Assembly: GCA_947568835.1 (NCBI GenBank)
Contig: OX387604.1
Location: 28,435,351-28,499,350 of the forward strand
Length of the DNA: 64,000 bases
DNA from: Protonemura montana
Taxonomy: Eukaryota > Arthropoda > Insecta > Plecoptera > Nemouridae
Direction of reading: 5' to 3'
Shown here: piece after piece, positions 15,047 through 28,166 of the stretch
How the letters are laid out: the number at the start of each line of letters is the position of its first letter
How positions within the stretch are numbered: position 1 is the first letter of the stretch
Made by a program: the position numbers and the translations under genes
The notes under the pieces: model-generated
Database searches by the model: none
Seen by the model: the letters and a program-made list of their open reading frames with translations, nothing else
Told to the model about the DNA's origin: nothing

Positions 15047-18000
15047 ACGCACTGGCATTTTCATGTACACAGTACCACTAGTACTAACACCGGACAAGAG
15101 TAGCATGCACCAACTGGTCAACATACGCACTGTTCTGTTGATATGTTCATACGCACTGGCATTGTAATGCACACAGTACCACTAGTACTAACACCGGACA
15201 AGAGTAGCATGCACCAACTGGTCAACATATGCACTGTTCTGTTGATATGTTCATACGCACTGGCATTGTAATGTACACAGTACCACTAGTACTAACACCG
15301 GACAAGAGTAGCATGCACCAACTGGTCAACATATGCACTGTTCTGTTGATATGTTCATACGCACTGGCATTGTAATGTACACAGTACCACTAGTACTAAC
15401 ACCGGACAAGAGTAGCATGCACCAACTGGTCAACATATGCACTGTTCTGTTGATATGTTCATACGCACTGGCATTGTAATGTACACAGTACCACTAGTAC
15501 TAACACCGGACAAGAGTAGCATGCACCAACTGGTCAACATACGCACTGTTCTGTTGATATGTTCATACGCACTGGCATTGTAATGTACACAGTAACACTA
15601 GTACTAACACCGGACAAGAGTAGCATGCACCAACTGGTCAACATATGCACTGTTCTGTTGATATGTTCATACGCACTGGCATTGTAATGTACACAGTACC
15701 ACTAGTACTAACACCGGACAAGAGTAGCATGCACCAACTGGTCAACATACGCACTGTTCTGTTGATATGTTCATACGCACTGGCATTGTAATGTACACAG
15801 TAACACTAGTACTAACACCGGACAAGAGTAGCATGCACCAACTGGTCAACATATGCACTGTTCTGTTGATATGTTCATACGCACTGGCATTGTAATGCAC
15901 ACAGTACCACTAGTACTAACACCGGACAAGAGTAGCATGCACCAACTGGTCAACATATGCACTGTTCTGTTGATATGTTCATACGCACTGGCATTGTAAT
16001 GCACACAGTACCACTAGTACTAACACCGGACAAGAGTAGCATGCACCAACTGGTCAACATATGCACTGTTCTGTTGATATGTTCATACGCACTGGCATTG
16101 TAATGCACACAGTACCACTAGTACTAACACCGGACAAGAGTAGCATGCACCAACTGGTCAACATATGCACTGTTCTGTTGATATGTTCATACGCACTGGC
16201 ATTGTAATGCACACAGTACCACTAGTACTAACACCGGACAAGAGTAGCATGCACCAACTGGTCAACATATGCACTGTTCTGTTGATATGTTCATACGCAC
16301 TGGCATTGTCATGTACACAGTAACACTAGTACTAACACCGGACAAGAGTAGCATGCACCAACTGGTCAACATACGCACTGTTCTGTTGATATGTTCATAC
16401 GCACTGGCATTGTAATGCACACAGTACCACTAGTACTAACACCGGACAAGAGTAGCATGCACCAACTGGTCAACATATGCACTGTTCTGTTGATATGTTC
16501 ATACGCACTGGCATTGTCATGTACACAGTAACACTAGTACTAACACCGGACAAGAGTAGCATGCACCAACTGGTCAACATATGCACTGTTCTGTTGATAT
16601 GTTCATACGCACTGGCATTGTCATGTACACAGTACCACTAGTACTAACACCGGACAAGAGTAGCATGCACCAACTGGTCAACATATGCACTGTTCTGTTG
16701 ATATGTTCATACGCACTGGCATTGTAATGTACACAGTACCACTAGTACTAACACCGGACAAGAGTAGCATGCACCAACTGGTCAACATACGCACTGTTCT
16801 GTTGATATGTTCATACGCACTGGCATTGTAATGTACACAGTACCACTAGTACTAACACCGGACAAGAGTAGCATGCACCAACTTGTCAACATACGCACTG
16901 TTCTGTTGATATGTTCATACGCACTGGCATTGTCATGTACACAGTAACACTAGTACTAACACCGGACAAGAGTAGCATGCACCAACTGGTCAACATATGC
17001 ACTGTTCTGTTGATATGTTCATACGCACTGGCATTGTAATGCACACAGTACCACTAGTACTAACACCGGACAAGAGTAGCATGCACCAACTGGTCAACAT
17101 ACGCACTGTTCTGTTGATATGTTCATACGCACTGGCATTGTCATGTACACAGTACCACTAGTACTAACACCGGACAAGAGTAGCATGCACCAACTGGTCA
17201 ACATATGCACTGTTCTGTTGATATGTTCATACGCACTGGCATTGTCATGTACACAGTAACACTAGTACTAACACCGGACAAGAGTAGCATGCACCAACTG
17301 GTCAACATACGCACTGTTCTGTTGATATGTTCATACGCACTGGCATTGTAATGCACACAGTACCACTAGTACTAACACCGGACAAGAGTAGCATGCACCA
17401 ACTGGTCAACATATGCACTGTTCTGTTGATATGTTCATACGCACTGGCATTGTCATGTACACAGTAACACTAGTACTAACACCGGACAAGAGTAGCATGC
17501 ACCAACTGGTCAACATACGCACTGTTCTGTTGATATGTTCATACGCACTGGCATTGTCATGCACACAGTACCACTAGTACTAACACCGGACAAGAGTAGC
17601 ATGCACCAACTGGTCAACATATGCACTGTTCTGTTGATATGTTCATACGCACTGGCATTGTCATGTACACAGTACCACTAGTACTAACACCGGACAAGAG
17701 TAGCATGCACCAACTGGTCAACATATGCACTGTTCTGTTGATATGTTCATACGCACTGGCATTGTCATGTACACAGTAACACTAGTACTAACACCGGACA
17801 AGAGTAGCATGCACCAACTGGTCAACATACGCACTGTTCTGTTGATATGTTCATACGCACTGGCATTGTAATGCACACAGTACCACTAGTACTAACACCG
17901 GACAAGAGTAGCATGCACCAACTGGTCAACATATGCACTGTTCTGTTGATATGTTCATACGCACTGGCATTGTCATGCACACAGTACCACTAGTACTAAC

Positions 18001-18358
18001 ACCGGACAAGAGTAGCATGCACCAACTGGTCAACATATGCACTGTTCTGTTGATATGTTCATACGCACTGGCATTGTCATGTACACAGTAACACTAGTAC
18101 TAACACCGGACAAGAGTAGCATGCACCAACTGGTCAACATACGCACTGTTCTGTTGATATGTTCATACGCACTGGCATTGTAATGCACACAGTACCACTA
18201 GTACTAACACCGGACAGGAGTAGCATGCACCAACTGGTCAACATATGCACTGTTCTGTTGATATGTTCATACGCACTGGCATTGTCATGCACACAGTACC
18301 ACTAGTACTAACACCGGACAAGAGTAGCATGCACCAACTGGTCAACATACGCACTGTT
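15047..18358. repeat. 104-bp satellite array, about 32 copies (3.3 kb)
   Basis: Exact 104-bp period (for example catacgcactgg at 15148 and 15252). The unit begins CATACGCACTGGCATTGTAA, includes CAGTACCACTAGTACTAACA and ends gttctgttgatatgtt. Linked variable sites are tgtaatg/tgtcatg, atgtac/atgcac, agtacc/agtaac and catatgcac/catacgcac. Combinations recur, giving higher-order three-unit periods near the right end. Otherwise copies are almost identical (rare changes such as acaggagtag near 18216). The first copy is partial and follows ggtaacgcactgg. Confidence 0.98.
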
Positions 18359-20124
18359 AACTGTTAAATGCTATTATTCCCAAGTGCATGAAAACAATCC
18401 CATATCCCACAGGTGAGCTTCATCAGACAAGGGGTCGCATAGCTGCTCACCTAAATGATCGATAAACTACACATAGATAATGCGTTTATCCAGGTATTTA
18501 TTTCAATCGGGTTAATTACCTCTAGTTAGCTTGCAAGTTCGCACCAGGCGACTACATGTGATGGGTACATGAAGTGCTGGGCTAGAATGCAGGCCCGTCA
18601 GGCCAGCCACCCTAGTGTGTATCACTGTTATAGAGTGTATACTGTTGATCAAAGGGATGCGATACGGCTTGATAAAGCGCAGTATGGACCTGCGAGGATC
18701 GTTCATCTGGGTGCCAGCTAGAATGCTTGCTGTGGTTATATGCAGAGACTCGGTGAGGTGGTCTAGGCGGAGTGTGGGGTTTGGGGGATCGCGGTATTAC
18801 GAACGAAGGGTTATAAGGCGAACGGACAGAGGGGATACTGGAGATCTAGAGCCCATATGAAGCAGGCTTCGGATAGCGGTAGTTGTAGGTGACCGGAACT
18901 AACTCACCTTCATGTTCCATCAAACTGTGGTGAAAGTCGAGGTAGGCCGGTCTACGCTGTAATTTATTAATAAATGATGATCTACCATGAGTGTGTGTTG
19001 AAGCATATCAGTCAGTCACTCAGTGTGGGTAGCCGGTAGGTGCACTAGGCGGGAAGCCCGGAAAATGACGCTGGGGTAGTTCGGTTAGGGGGCTAGGGGC
19101 TACTGACAGTAGACCCCCTGTACCCTGCTCCTGTCCCCTGATCCTGTATCAAGCTCCTGTCCTCTGCCCACCCACTTCTCATCCTGATTTCCTCAGCTTT
19201 GGTGCCATCCCTGCTGGTAAAATACCGGGATAGACTCTGACCGGGAACTCGAAACAAATTTCCCGAAAACTTATTAATGCACAGATAGCAGGGAGGAAGG
19301 GTGGTTGTATACAGCATGTATGATGCAAAGAGCGGCGAGGTATAGAGTGCTTCGAAACTGATTATTCAGAAAAGCCACGTAAATTTAATAACAAAAATAT
19401 TGACCAGGCAGAAAAAAAATGAATGCAATATTCAGAATTCATGAGTATGTAGTATCAATGTACACACATGAATGTTGGAAAGCATGTACTGTTTGAATGA
19501 GCGACACAGCTGATGTCAGAGTACAGCAAGCATTTCGCATCATTTGATTATTTTATGCAGCTCCAATGAGTGGGTACACTTGAAACTAATTTCATTCAAG
19601 TCTCACTGGGCGTATTAACTTAGGTTGTTTATGATTCATGAAAACACAGCTTCTTTCATCTTTCATGGTGCAGAAATATAGACCCGTGTGACCGTGTCCA
19701 TATCTCCCAGTCCCACCCAAGTCCCACCAACTACACCTACAAGGAAAATAAATGAAAAACGAACGAAGCGATTTATTTAAAGTTTAAAAGCCAGCCGTCT
19801 CCCTAGTTGAAAAACCGAAAACATCCTCCAAAAACAGGATCCCTTATTTATACTCAACCTTACCCTTGTCTCCAACTTATTTTCTCTATTCCTTTCTGCA
19901 TCGTCTTATTTACTCCACATTCTAGTTTATTTAATATTCTCTCTTTGTCGTTTCTCTTTTGGCTGTTTCCTCTCTGACGCGTTCCTAACCTAATTACCTA
20001 GCCAGCAGAGCGACAAGGGACTATTTTCCATCCCCCGGCTACGCGAGATGTTGGATGCTGGGCGCTGGATCACGAGCCAGCCACGCGAACGCGAACGCTA
20101 GGCAATAACGATCACAGGAAGAGA

Positions 20125-20145
20125 GGGGGGGGGGGGAAGGGGGGG
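20125..20145. repeat. G-rich homopolymer tract
   Basis: Two G runs (12 and 7) separated by AA on the plus strand. Confidence 0.93.
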
Positions 20146-20503
20146 AGGCGAAACCTCGAAAATTACATAACAAATTCAATAAGACTGTACGTGTGCCGCA
20201 GCAATCTGGACGGCATAGAAACATATTGCTATGCATTACTTGACAAGAGAATTACTAGCTGCTCTAGGTGCTCAGCCACTCAAGAGAACATTTCACAGCT
20301 TCTCTGTTGGGATCGTCGCTTACAAAGAACGCAGAACAAGGATGATTCGTTTTGTTTTAATCTGATTGTTATTGAGATAAAAGCGAGCCTACACGTAAGT
20401 TTATGAGCATCAGCTGGGATTTCAAACTAGATTACACATTCCAAGCACTAAAATGTGCGTAAAGCTGCGACTGCTTCAACTTGCCACTTCCACCATGTAA
20501 GAT

Positions 20504-20629
20504 AGATTGTGTGGATTGTGTGGATTGTGTATTGTTTGGATTGTGGATTGTCTAGATTTTGGATTGCCTGGATTGTGGATATTGTGGTTTGTGGATTATG
20601 CGGAAGGTGGATTGAGTGAATTGTGTGGA
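20504..20629. repeat. Degenerate 9-bp repeat (GATTGTGTG-like)
   Basis: Diverged copies of gattgtgtg, gattgtgga and gattgcctg, far less homogeneous than the other arrays and so probably older. Confidence 0.85.
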
Positions 20630-21060
20630 CAGTATTTTCTGTTTCATTATGAGTTTGTGGCCCACTCACGGCAAGGAGACTGAATCAATGGACTTCTTCA
20701 GCCCTGCTAACTAATCAACGAAGTGAGCAAATGTCCAACTTCTTTAATGTCTTGAACACAGCCGCAATAGCTGGAGCTTCTGTACCCATAAAACCTTTCC
20801 CACTTCTCTTACGTTATAACACAATTCTACTAAAACTAAGCTAAAAATGCCTCGTTTTCTGGTATCAAATACGTTTTTCGTTTAATTAGCATCCGAGAGA
20901 AGGTATCTACCTTTTGAGAATGCATTTCATCTGAGTTCTGTTAAATATTCGGCATACAATTGAAATGAACTGTTTCTGAAATATTCCCGAGTGGCTGAGT
21001 AAAAAGTAAGTCGTGGTAGACACGCCAGTCCACTCGAATTGTTATTTCCCTGCTTTGATA

Positions 21061-21210
21061 GCAAACCTTGGTTGTTGAAAGCAAACCTTGTTTGTTGAAA
21101 GCAAACCTTGTTTGTTGAAAGCAAACCTTGTTTGTTGAAAGCAAACCTTGTTTGTTGAAAGCAAACCTTGTTTGTTGAAAGCAAACCTTGTTTGTTGAAA
21201 GCAAACCTTG
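21061..21210. repeat. 20-bp tandem array, 7.5 copies
   Basis: Unit GCAAACCTTGTTTGTTGAAA in exact register. The first copy has gttgttg and the last half copy ends gcaaaccttggtaaat. Minus-strand frames through it (FNKQGLLS-type repeats) are artefacts. Confidence 0.97.
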
Positions 21211-21595
21211 GTAAATAACTAAGCGTTGTGCTGAGAAAAGTCTGTCTCGTCAGAGTGAAAACCAATGATGAGAGCTGAGAAGGACGAAAGCCATCAGCAG
21301 CTCGGCAGACCAAAGCTGCTGCAAATGTACGGGACATTAAAAACACGGGAAGATAATTTGTTTGAACAGATAAAACAATGCTAACGCTCGCTAAACGGTT
21401 CAACTATGGATTCAATTTAGAATAGAATCGTTTAGCTGATTGCGATCGTAGTTGGAATGGAAAGCATTCGGGAAAGCGTCAAAGCGTTGGTTAAGAAGCG
21501 TTTCAAAAATTTGCATTTGTTGCCGGGAGTGATGACTGCGGGTCGTCGACCAGTTTTTGACAAACTTTGAACAACGAAGTTCTGTTATTGGTGAC

Positions 21596-21596
<1 letters not shown>

Positions 21597-21632
<36 letters not shown>

Positions 21633-21633
21633 G
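21597..21633. repeat. CTG trinucleotide microsatellite, about 12 copies
   Basis: Pure TGC/CTG run on the plus strand; the CELF pre-mRNA would carry CAG repeats here. Confidence 0.96.
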
Positions 21634-21946
21634 GTCGTCCAAAATTCGTGGGGAAAAATTCCTTGGAAAAAACTCGTTTTAAGAGAATTTGTTGAATAAA
21701 AAGAGAATTTAGGACAAAATAACGAGATGCAAAAGATGCTGTGATGGAACGAGAATCAGGTAAAGATATAAGAAAGGAATCAAGATGTGAGGGTTAGAAA
21801 GATGTAGATGCAGGCAAGAGGGGGTAGGAGGGAGTAAGAGGGGGTAGGAGGGGTTAGAACGGTGGGGTGACAGCATCCAAGGGTATAATAGAACATCACA
21901 GAGAATGAAATTGAATTGAAAATGAAAAGAGCTCCGTTACCGAGGC

Positions 21947-21960
21947 GTCGCCATAGCAAC
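21947..21960 (+). promoter_or_regulatory. Candidate RFX X-box
   Basis: GTCGCCATAGCAAC fits the RFX X-box consensus GTYNCCATRGNAAC at all 14 positions. RFX factors control ciliary genes in animals. The site is in the CELF intron, not next to a recognised promoter, so the match could be fortuitous or part of the dispersed GC-rich element described in the findings. Confidence 0.4.
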
Positions 21961-22917
21961 CACAACTCTGCTCATTTTCCATTCTTGTTTCATGCTTTTC
22001 CTGATCCTGCGCGCACACCGCTTTTCTGTTGGTCACGTGCCTTGATATCTAGTGTTCTCTCCTTACTCAAGAAGGATGCTGATGACAAAAACTTGTTCTA
22101 ATTAGAGGCACGCCCTTGCAAGGGTGGTGGAGTCAAGGGGGAGGTGGAATCTCAGACTTATCCAATCATTGACTAAACACAGCGTAGAGAAAGCGGACTT
22201 TCACTGAGAAGCAAACAAGAAGACACTACAAACTCCCCCACAGGGGTGACTTAAAACTCTAAATTAGCACGTAATTGACAGAAAGCGTTAGATTGGTGTG
22301 GCAGTGCTAAGGAGAAGGGCCACACTTTTTTTGCTTAGGGGTGTAACGTTTAGGGAAGACTGAAAATGAAAGTTGCTGGCTGAGAGGCTGTAGCTGAGAG
22401 GAATCTCATATCTGCACCCGAGTGAGCCGCTGCTAGTTTTAAGACCGGGCCAGTGTCGACAAAGAAAGTAGGTACATAACGTAAGTTTCCTTTCATCCAA
22501 GTTTTGCAAGCAAGTTTGCACGAAATAGAAAAACATCATTAGCCGGGTATGAAACCAATAATGTCTGCGTTATGAAGGCAAGAGGTATGTAAGTACAAGT
22601 ACCTAGTTAATTAAACCAGGTGTTTTCACCATCAGTTCAGGGGCATTGCATCCAATTACGTGGACGCAGTCTGCCAACTATTTCAAAAACTGTCCTGAGA
22701 GCAATGCTGTGAGCGTGCCAACAATTTGGTATCGATAGACAAGCTCGTGCACTAAGAGACCGCAACAAACATGGAATTGTTTTAAGGTCATTTTAAATTG
22801 ACACAATTAATCTCGTCCATACGTTTAGCATTAGCTTCCCATTTAGCGAGCCAAATGTTTTCGAAACAATGCCACTATATTGTAGGTGCGGCCGTTGTTT
22901 GTCAGATCACTAAAGCA

Positions 22918-22962
22918 ATCCGACGCCGACGCGGACGCCGACGTCGACGTCGTTGACTGACG
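22918..22962. repeat. GACGCC-rich island near CELF 83-nt exon
   Basis: gacgccgacgcggacgccga followed by cgtcgacgtcg, about 120 bases downstream (transcript sense) of the exon donor at 23080. CpG-dense within AT-rich intron. Confidence 0.8.
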
Positions 22963-23079
22963 TGAGAGAACCATTTCAAACAATTTCTGTTAGGGAATCC
23001 GAGATTCTTTTTTCCGGAACGAGCCCAAGAAATAAAATGTATTGTCGTATAAAGCAGAGAACATCAGTAAGATACTTAC

Positions 23080-23162
23080 CCCGTTGAGAGTCTTTATGTT
23101 GTGGAGTGCGTTTTGTGCATCCAGCGCTGCCTTTCGGGTGTAAAACGTCACGAAACAGCACC
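23080..23162 (-). CDS. CELF: CELF/Bruno-family RNA-binding protein, exon with second half of RRM1
   Basis: Internal 83-nt exon on the minus strand, read as G|GG then [20 protein letters not shown] and NIKTLNG. It completes the RNP1 motif K-G-C-C-F-V-T-F begun in the previous exon and supplies the second RRM helix ([17 protein letters not shown]). The acceptor is tttttctag and the donor is GGG|gtaagt. The 83-nt length equals that of the corresponding vertebrate CELF exon as I remember it, and the peptide is nearly invariant across the family. The only clear drift is N in NIKTLNG where vertebrates have P (LPG). The exon is separated from its upstream partner by a 28.9-kb intron and from its downstream partner by a 19.8-kb intron, both loaded with tandem repeats. 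Any reading that continues past 23080 into intron sequence (GVSILLMF and so on) is not coding. Confidence 0.95.
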
Positions 23163-24344
23163 CTAGAAAAACGAACGACAACTATAAATGGTGTGCTCAA
23201 ACATGTCTTGAGCTTGTAACTGCGGCCGTAGCTAAGAGCTGGGGTAATTAGTTGAATTCAGTAAAGCCGAGCGCCAGAACCATTGGTCTTAAGTCGAGGT
23301 TGGCATTTCACCTTCCAAGTAATTTCAGTCTTTTGCTCGAAGCACGGTACGTTTCAAAGAAGGTATATTTTAAGAGAAATGCACGTAATAAATGCATCAA
23401 TGCCTAAATGAATCTCCACCTCATTGAATCTAATTACCTAAGTACCTACCACAAACGCATTCTTTTAATACAATCCTGCCAAAGAGCACTTCAATTTCAT
23501 AGCGCCTTGCGTTTTACAAATACGACAGATTCTATTTCCCCATCTTTGCTCCCGTCGCAAGGGGAAAAAAGGACAGCAAATAAAATCTACGTTTTTACTA
23601 CACTATGGTGGAACGGGGTTCAACCCGCCGAGGCATTGTGACCTGAACGTTTTTGTGGGAAGCGAGCAATAGATTGCTCGCTAGAAACCCCACAAGAGAT
23701 AAGCGACCATCGCGTTTCTTTTATGAAAATGCATTTTCGCAAGAGATGTTCGTAGATTTAATTCCACTGGGGAGTTGTGATACCTGCATAACGTGTTGCA
23801 ATGCAATGCACCTGGTCGTGGCAGATGAAGAATGAAGAATGAAGGAAATGGGATTGGGGAGAGGAACGTGGAACGCGGAACGTGGAACGATGGGTCGACA
23901 CCGCTCTCGGCATCGATTCACACAGAAATATTGTGTCACATTAGATGCCAGACATTTTGCCGATACTTTTGGAGGCTGGTTCGCCGGATTCGGAATATTG
24001 TTAAATCGAGTGGAAGGAACTGGTTTCAAAAAAACAATGAAACTACTACGGGATTCTAAAAAAAAAGTGGGTTGAGAGTTTGTTATTCGGAAAAGACACC
24101 GATGGTCTAAAGTTATCTAACCAGTATTTCCGATAACTCTTCCTATAATCCATATTTTTCGATATCGATTCAAATGGAGGAGAGTCATAATAATACAGAG
24201 CGAGCAATCTTTTCTCGTTTCTCCTGAGCAGCCACCTAAAAGTAGTGGTCACGAGTACATGTGATACTGGTCATAAGTAATAACGGGCGAATAGTGAGAT
24301 GCATCCAGACATGTTCCTCTGAACCACTGAGCCATTTGCCAAGC

Positions 24345-24406
24345 GTCGCAGCATGGGTCGCAGCAAGGGTCGCAGCAAGGGTCGCAGCATGGGTCGCAGC
24401 ATGGGC
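24345..24406. repeat. 12-bp tandem repeat, 5 copies
   Basis: Unit GTCGCAGCATGG alternating with GTCGCAGCAAGG. Confidence 0.95.
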
Positions 24407-24713
24407 CTCGCCAGAGATTCCCCAGGAGAGGTACAGTAAAAACTGTGCGGTGAGCCTTTATAGTCCTCTCTTGTCTCACTCAGAGTTATCATACAAGAGT
24501 ATTTTCATCCTTGTCCTTCACATTAAACTTACCCCATCTACATCTATCTATGATGCCTTTTTATAGTCAGCTCCAAAGGGACTAGGACATATCCAGAAAC
24601 CAAGATCTCGGAGATGGGCATGAGCTTCTATGTGCGGGAGATATAGGTACTGTCTGCCCACGAAAATGTGTTGTCTACAAGCACTTGTCTAGGGTAATCA
24701 TTTAAAACATTTC

Positions 24714-24729
24714 ACCTGCCATGGCAGGT
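24714..24729. repeat. 16-bp perfect palindrome
   Basis: ACCTGCCATGGCAGGT is its own reverse complement. It stands alone in unique sequence. Confidence 0.9.
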
Positions 24730-26240
24730 AGAACATAAAAGGTCTTTTTGGAGTGAAATATAGATCATTTCAAAAGAGTCTTCGTTAAGGTCATTTAATA
24801 ATGGAAAGCAAAAAGTGGTACAGGTAATGTATTTAATCACTATCAAGAAACTTGATTAGCTTCAAGCACTGGTTAACCGAGTAAACCCTTTGGTGCAATT
24901 AATACTTCCTTCCTGACTGGTATCGCGTAACGCGTAGCCAATGAATTCCATGAGCAGCCAGTTCCGTCCTGTATCATCCCGTCTCCTTCCTGAATTCCAT
25001 CCCGAAGATAGGGCATGTTACTATCGGGCAGCGGCGTCGTGGGACCCAGACAGTGTGTAGGCACATGCAGCAGGCCACCGATCTCGATCCCAAGTTTCCA
25101 TTGTTCTCTCCGATGTGCACCCTATACATCTTCGCATATCATCTCTATTATATTAACGTTAGAAAAGAATTTGCCCGAACTTTCTCTTATCAGTTTAGAG
25201 TTTAATAAGATTGAAAAAACTATCGACTCTGCAACGCGAACTGAAATTGGACTCAATGAGATCCTAGCTGATATGATATTGTGTCAGAATGGACGGTAGA
25301 CCGAACTCCCACGGGGAAATTACTTGTCGAATGATGTTTCACTCGGATGGCAGCGATATAGTTATCTAGCTATTACGGATCACAGAAGATCACAGACACA
25401 TTGCGGGTTCAAAATAAGATGAACATTATCTCTGTTCACAAGTGAAATAGGTCGACGTAGAGCAAGAAAATCGCGCGGCGCTGCATTAAACTCCAGACAA
25501 ATTGAGATTTAAGTACGAGCTTCATTGGAAAAGTGACATTTTATTTCAATGTCACGATTCTAAGAGAGATAGTGAGCATCACAAATTGCTTCTAAGATGT
25601 CATCAATATCCTAGCATAGGAACTGAAAGTTTTCTAATTGTCGCTCGACGTATAAATCTGTCATAATCGACTCATTATGGCTCAGAAAACTTGAAACTTG
25701 CGTTAAGTCAAGTATGAAATCATCTGAGCCCCAACTAACTCAGCTCATATAGTCAGATAACCCATTCCCAACCAACCTCTGCTTTGTGTCAAATATCCTC
25801 TGGGAGTGGGAGTGACAAAATAATAATACCCTAATATCCCATTGCACTATCCCCTCAGAAATCAGCGCCTGATTTAACGTCTGTAATTTAGTGTAAGGGT
25901 TCTTTCCCGTTGATTTCCTGTTGCCTCTCCAGACAGCGTCGCCATCCAATTGGTCCCGGGGAGAGAAGCCCCTCTCCCCCAACCCCCTCGGCACCCCACT
26001 ACACCAGCCGCTAGGATTTTGCTTCTGTACGCTCCACTGGGCACACCGAACCTCTTGCACTAATGACAGAATTCAAGACAGCAACGTGTATCACTAGTTT
26101 ACAGACATGCGTCTCTTGAGAATCCCGCTGGAGGACCTGTCTGTCCCATCCCTCTTCAAGAAGGTCCTATCAAGATTGGTACTAAATGGAAGATGGGAGA
26201 CTACAAGACCTAGTGAATTCACTTCAGCAGTTCTGACACC

Positions 26241-26590
26241 TTGCCTTGCCTTGCCTTGCCTTGCCTTGCCTTGCCATGCCTTGCCTTGCCTTGCCTTGCC
26301 TTGCCTTGCCGTGCCTTGCCTTGCCTTGCCTTGCCTTGCCTTGCCTTGCCTTGCCTTGCCTTGCCTGGCCATGCCATGCCTTGCCGTGCCTTGCCTTGCC
26401 TTGCCTTGCCTTGCCTTGCCTTGCCTTGCCTTGCCTTGCCTTGCCTTGCCTTGCCTTGCCTTGCCTTGCCTTGCCTTGCCTTGCCTTGCCTTGCCTTGCC
26501 TTGCCTTGCCTTGCCTTGCCTTGCCTTGCCTTGCCTTGCCTTGCCTTGCCTTGCCTTGCCTTGCCTTGCCATGCCTTGCCCTGCCTTGCC
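26241..26590. repeat. 5-bp tandem array (TTGCC), 70 copies
   Basis: 350 bp of TTGCC with rare variants (ATGCC, GTGCC, TGGCC, CTGCC) mostly in the left third and at the right edge. Open frames on both strands (CLALP and ARQGK repeats) are artefacts. Confidence 0.98.
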
Positions 26591-27036
26591 TCGATTTCAT
26601 GCAGTTATTTATTTAACATGCTAGAAAAGAGCCGCCTTTTTATGTTTAAATCGATTCTTGCCAACGGTGAGGGGAAATCAAGTGTTTGTCGTAAATGCAA
26701 AATTACGGGATGCTAATTGGATGAAGCATATAAAGAGTTTTTGTTGTTGTTGTTCCCTGCATAGCGAAGATTACAGCGCAAGTATAAAACACTTCTGTTC
26801 GCTTCAGATGATTCCGAGGATTGAAGTCAGTCTGTGGTGAGACCAGGGTATGTGTTGTGATATGATAATGCTAGTTTAGTAGCCTGTAATGGTAAGCGAA
26901 TTGAAAGAAAATTGCACATGGAAGAAAAGAAAGCATTTAGACGGCACATAAGAAGTACGTTTGTTAGCAGTTTCCTTTGCGGAGAGCACGAATAAAGTGG
27001 CTGCAAGTATAAACTCTATTCCTGCTGTTCCTTCAG

Positions 27037-27126
27037 CTTCACTCCAGCTTCACTCCAGCTTCACTCCAGCTTCACTCCAGCTTCACTCCAGCTTCACTCC
27101 AGCTTCACTCCAGCTTCACTCCAGCT
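27037..27126. repeat. 11-bp tandem repeat, 8 copies
   Basis: Perfect copies of CTTCACTCCAG. Confidence 0.97.
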
Positions 27127-27894
27127 CGGGAAAGCGTGCGAAGATTTCCCGGTTCCCTCCAGGGTAGGAAAATTGATTTAAATGTTCACCTAGAATTGCT
27201 ATCTCGCATTGAAAATGCACGTCTCTTCGGAATTTGTAACCTCGGCATGCATACAAGATCGGTAATATACCATGCAATAGTCATATGATCCAATGGAATG
27301 TCACATACATTATTTGTTATTGCTAATAATGGACTATAGTATCAGAATATCTTAACGACATTCAGTCTTTTTTATACGGCATGAATAATATCAAAGAGAT
27401 TGACTAACTTTAGAAGGCCTAAACCAAAATCGATTCAACATAAACCATTTCTCTACTCATCAAAAGATAATGCCCTATTAAAAGTCAGTTTGTAAAAATG
27501 ATTCAAAGTTAGGTGTAGAAGGTTCATTGTGGCAAGGCACACGAGAAAATAATAACATTGCGTTCTTTCAGGAAAACATTAAACTTGAGATTTTTTACAA
27601 AGTTTGGACGTTCGGGAATAGAGGCATGAAATTGTTACGTTTAATAATTTTCAAACTCTCTTACCATTTGCGTAGGTAGACAACTTAAAGACGAATAAAG
27701 ATACTCGTGCGGTGATAAATTGGTGTATTTTTTAACTAACGGAACTTTTGAAAGCTCACCAATCGCAAAGAAGAGAATTGTTTTCCTTACCACGCTTGTT
27801 CTGATTTGAAAAGTTTCTCTGTAACAAAGACGTTTCCATGTATCTCATTTATTTCACAACCTTCTAATTAAAGCCATAAACCTGGCACTCAATG

Positions 27895-28040
27895 GTGTTT
27901 AACGACGCACTTCTTCAAGCTGATCCGGTGGCAGTGTTATTTTGATGTTTAACGATGCATTCATTGAATCAAGGCCCATGGCAGTGTAATTTTTGTGTTT
28001 AACGACGCACTCCTTGTATAGGGCCCCGTGAAAGTGTTGA
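27895..28040. repeat. Diverged 50-bp tandem repeat, about 3 copies
   Basis: gtttaacgacgcac at 27897, gtttaacgatgcat at 27947 and gtttaacgacgcac at 27997, exactly 50 bases apart, each followed by a ggcagtgt or gaaagtgtt segment. Clearly older than the homogeneous arrays. Confidence 0.8.
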
Positions 28041-28104
28041 AGTGGTGGAGTGATGTATAGGGTGATAATAAGCATACAGCATCAGTAATAGCAGCAGTAA
28101 TAGC

Positions 28105-28166
28105 TGAGGGAAGATGAGGGAAGATGAGGGAAGATGAGGGAAGATGAGGGAAGATGAGGGAAGATG
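28105..28166. repeat. 10-bp tandem repeat, 6 copies
   Basis: Copies of AGGGAAGATG on the plus strand. Confidence 0.96.

Noticed and set aside
22976..23200. Longer coding extent around the 83-nt CELF exon
   Set aside because: Only 23080-23162 lies between consensus splice sites and matches the family; the flanks are intron.
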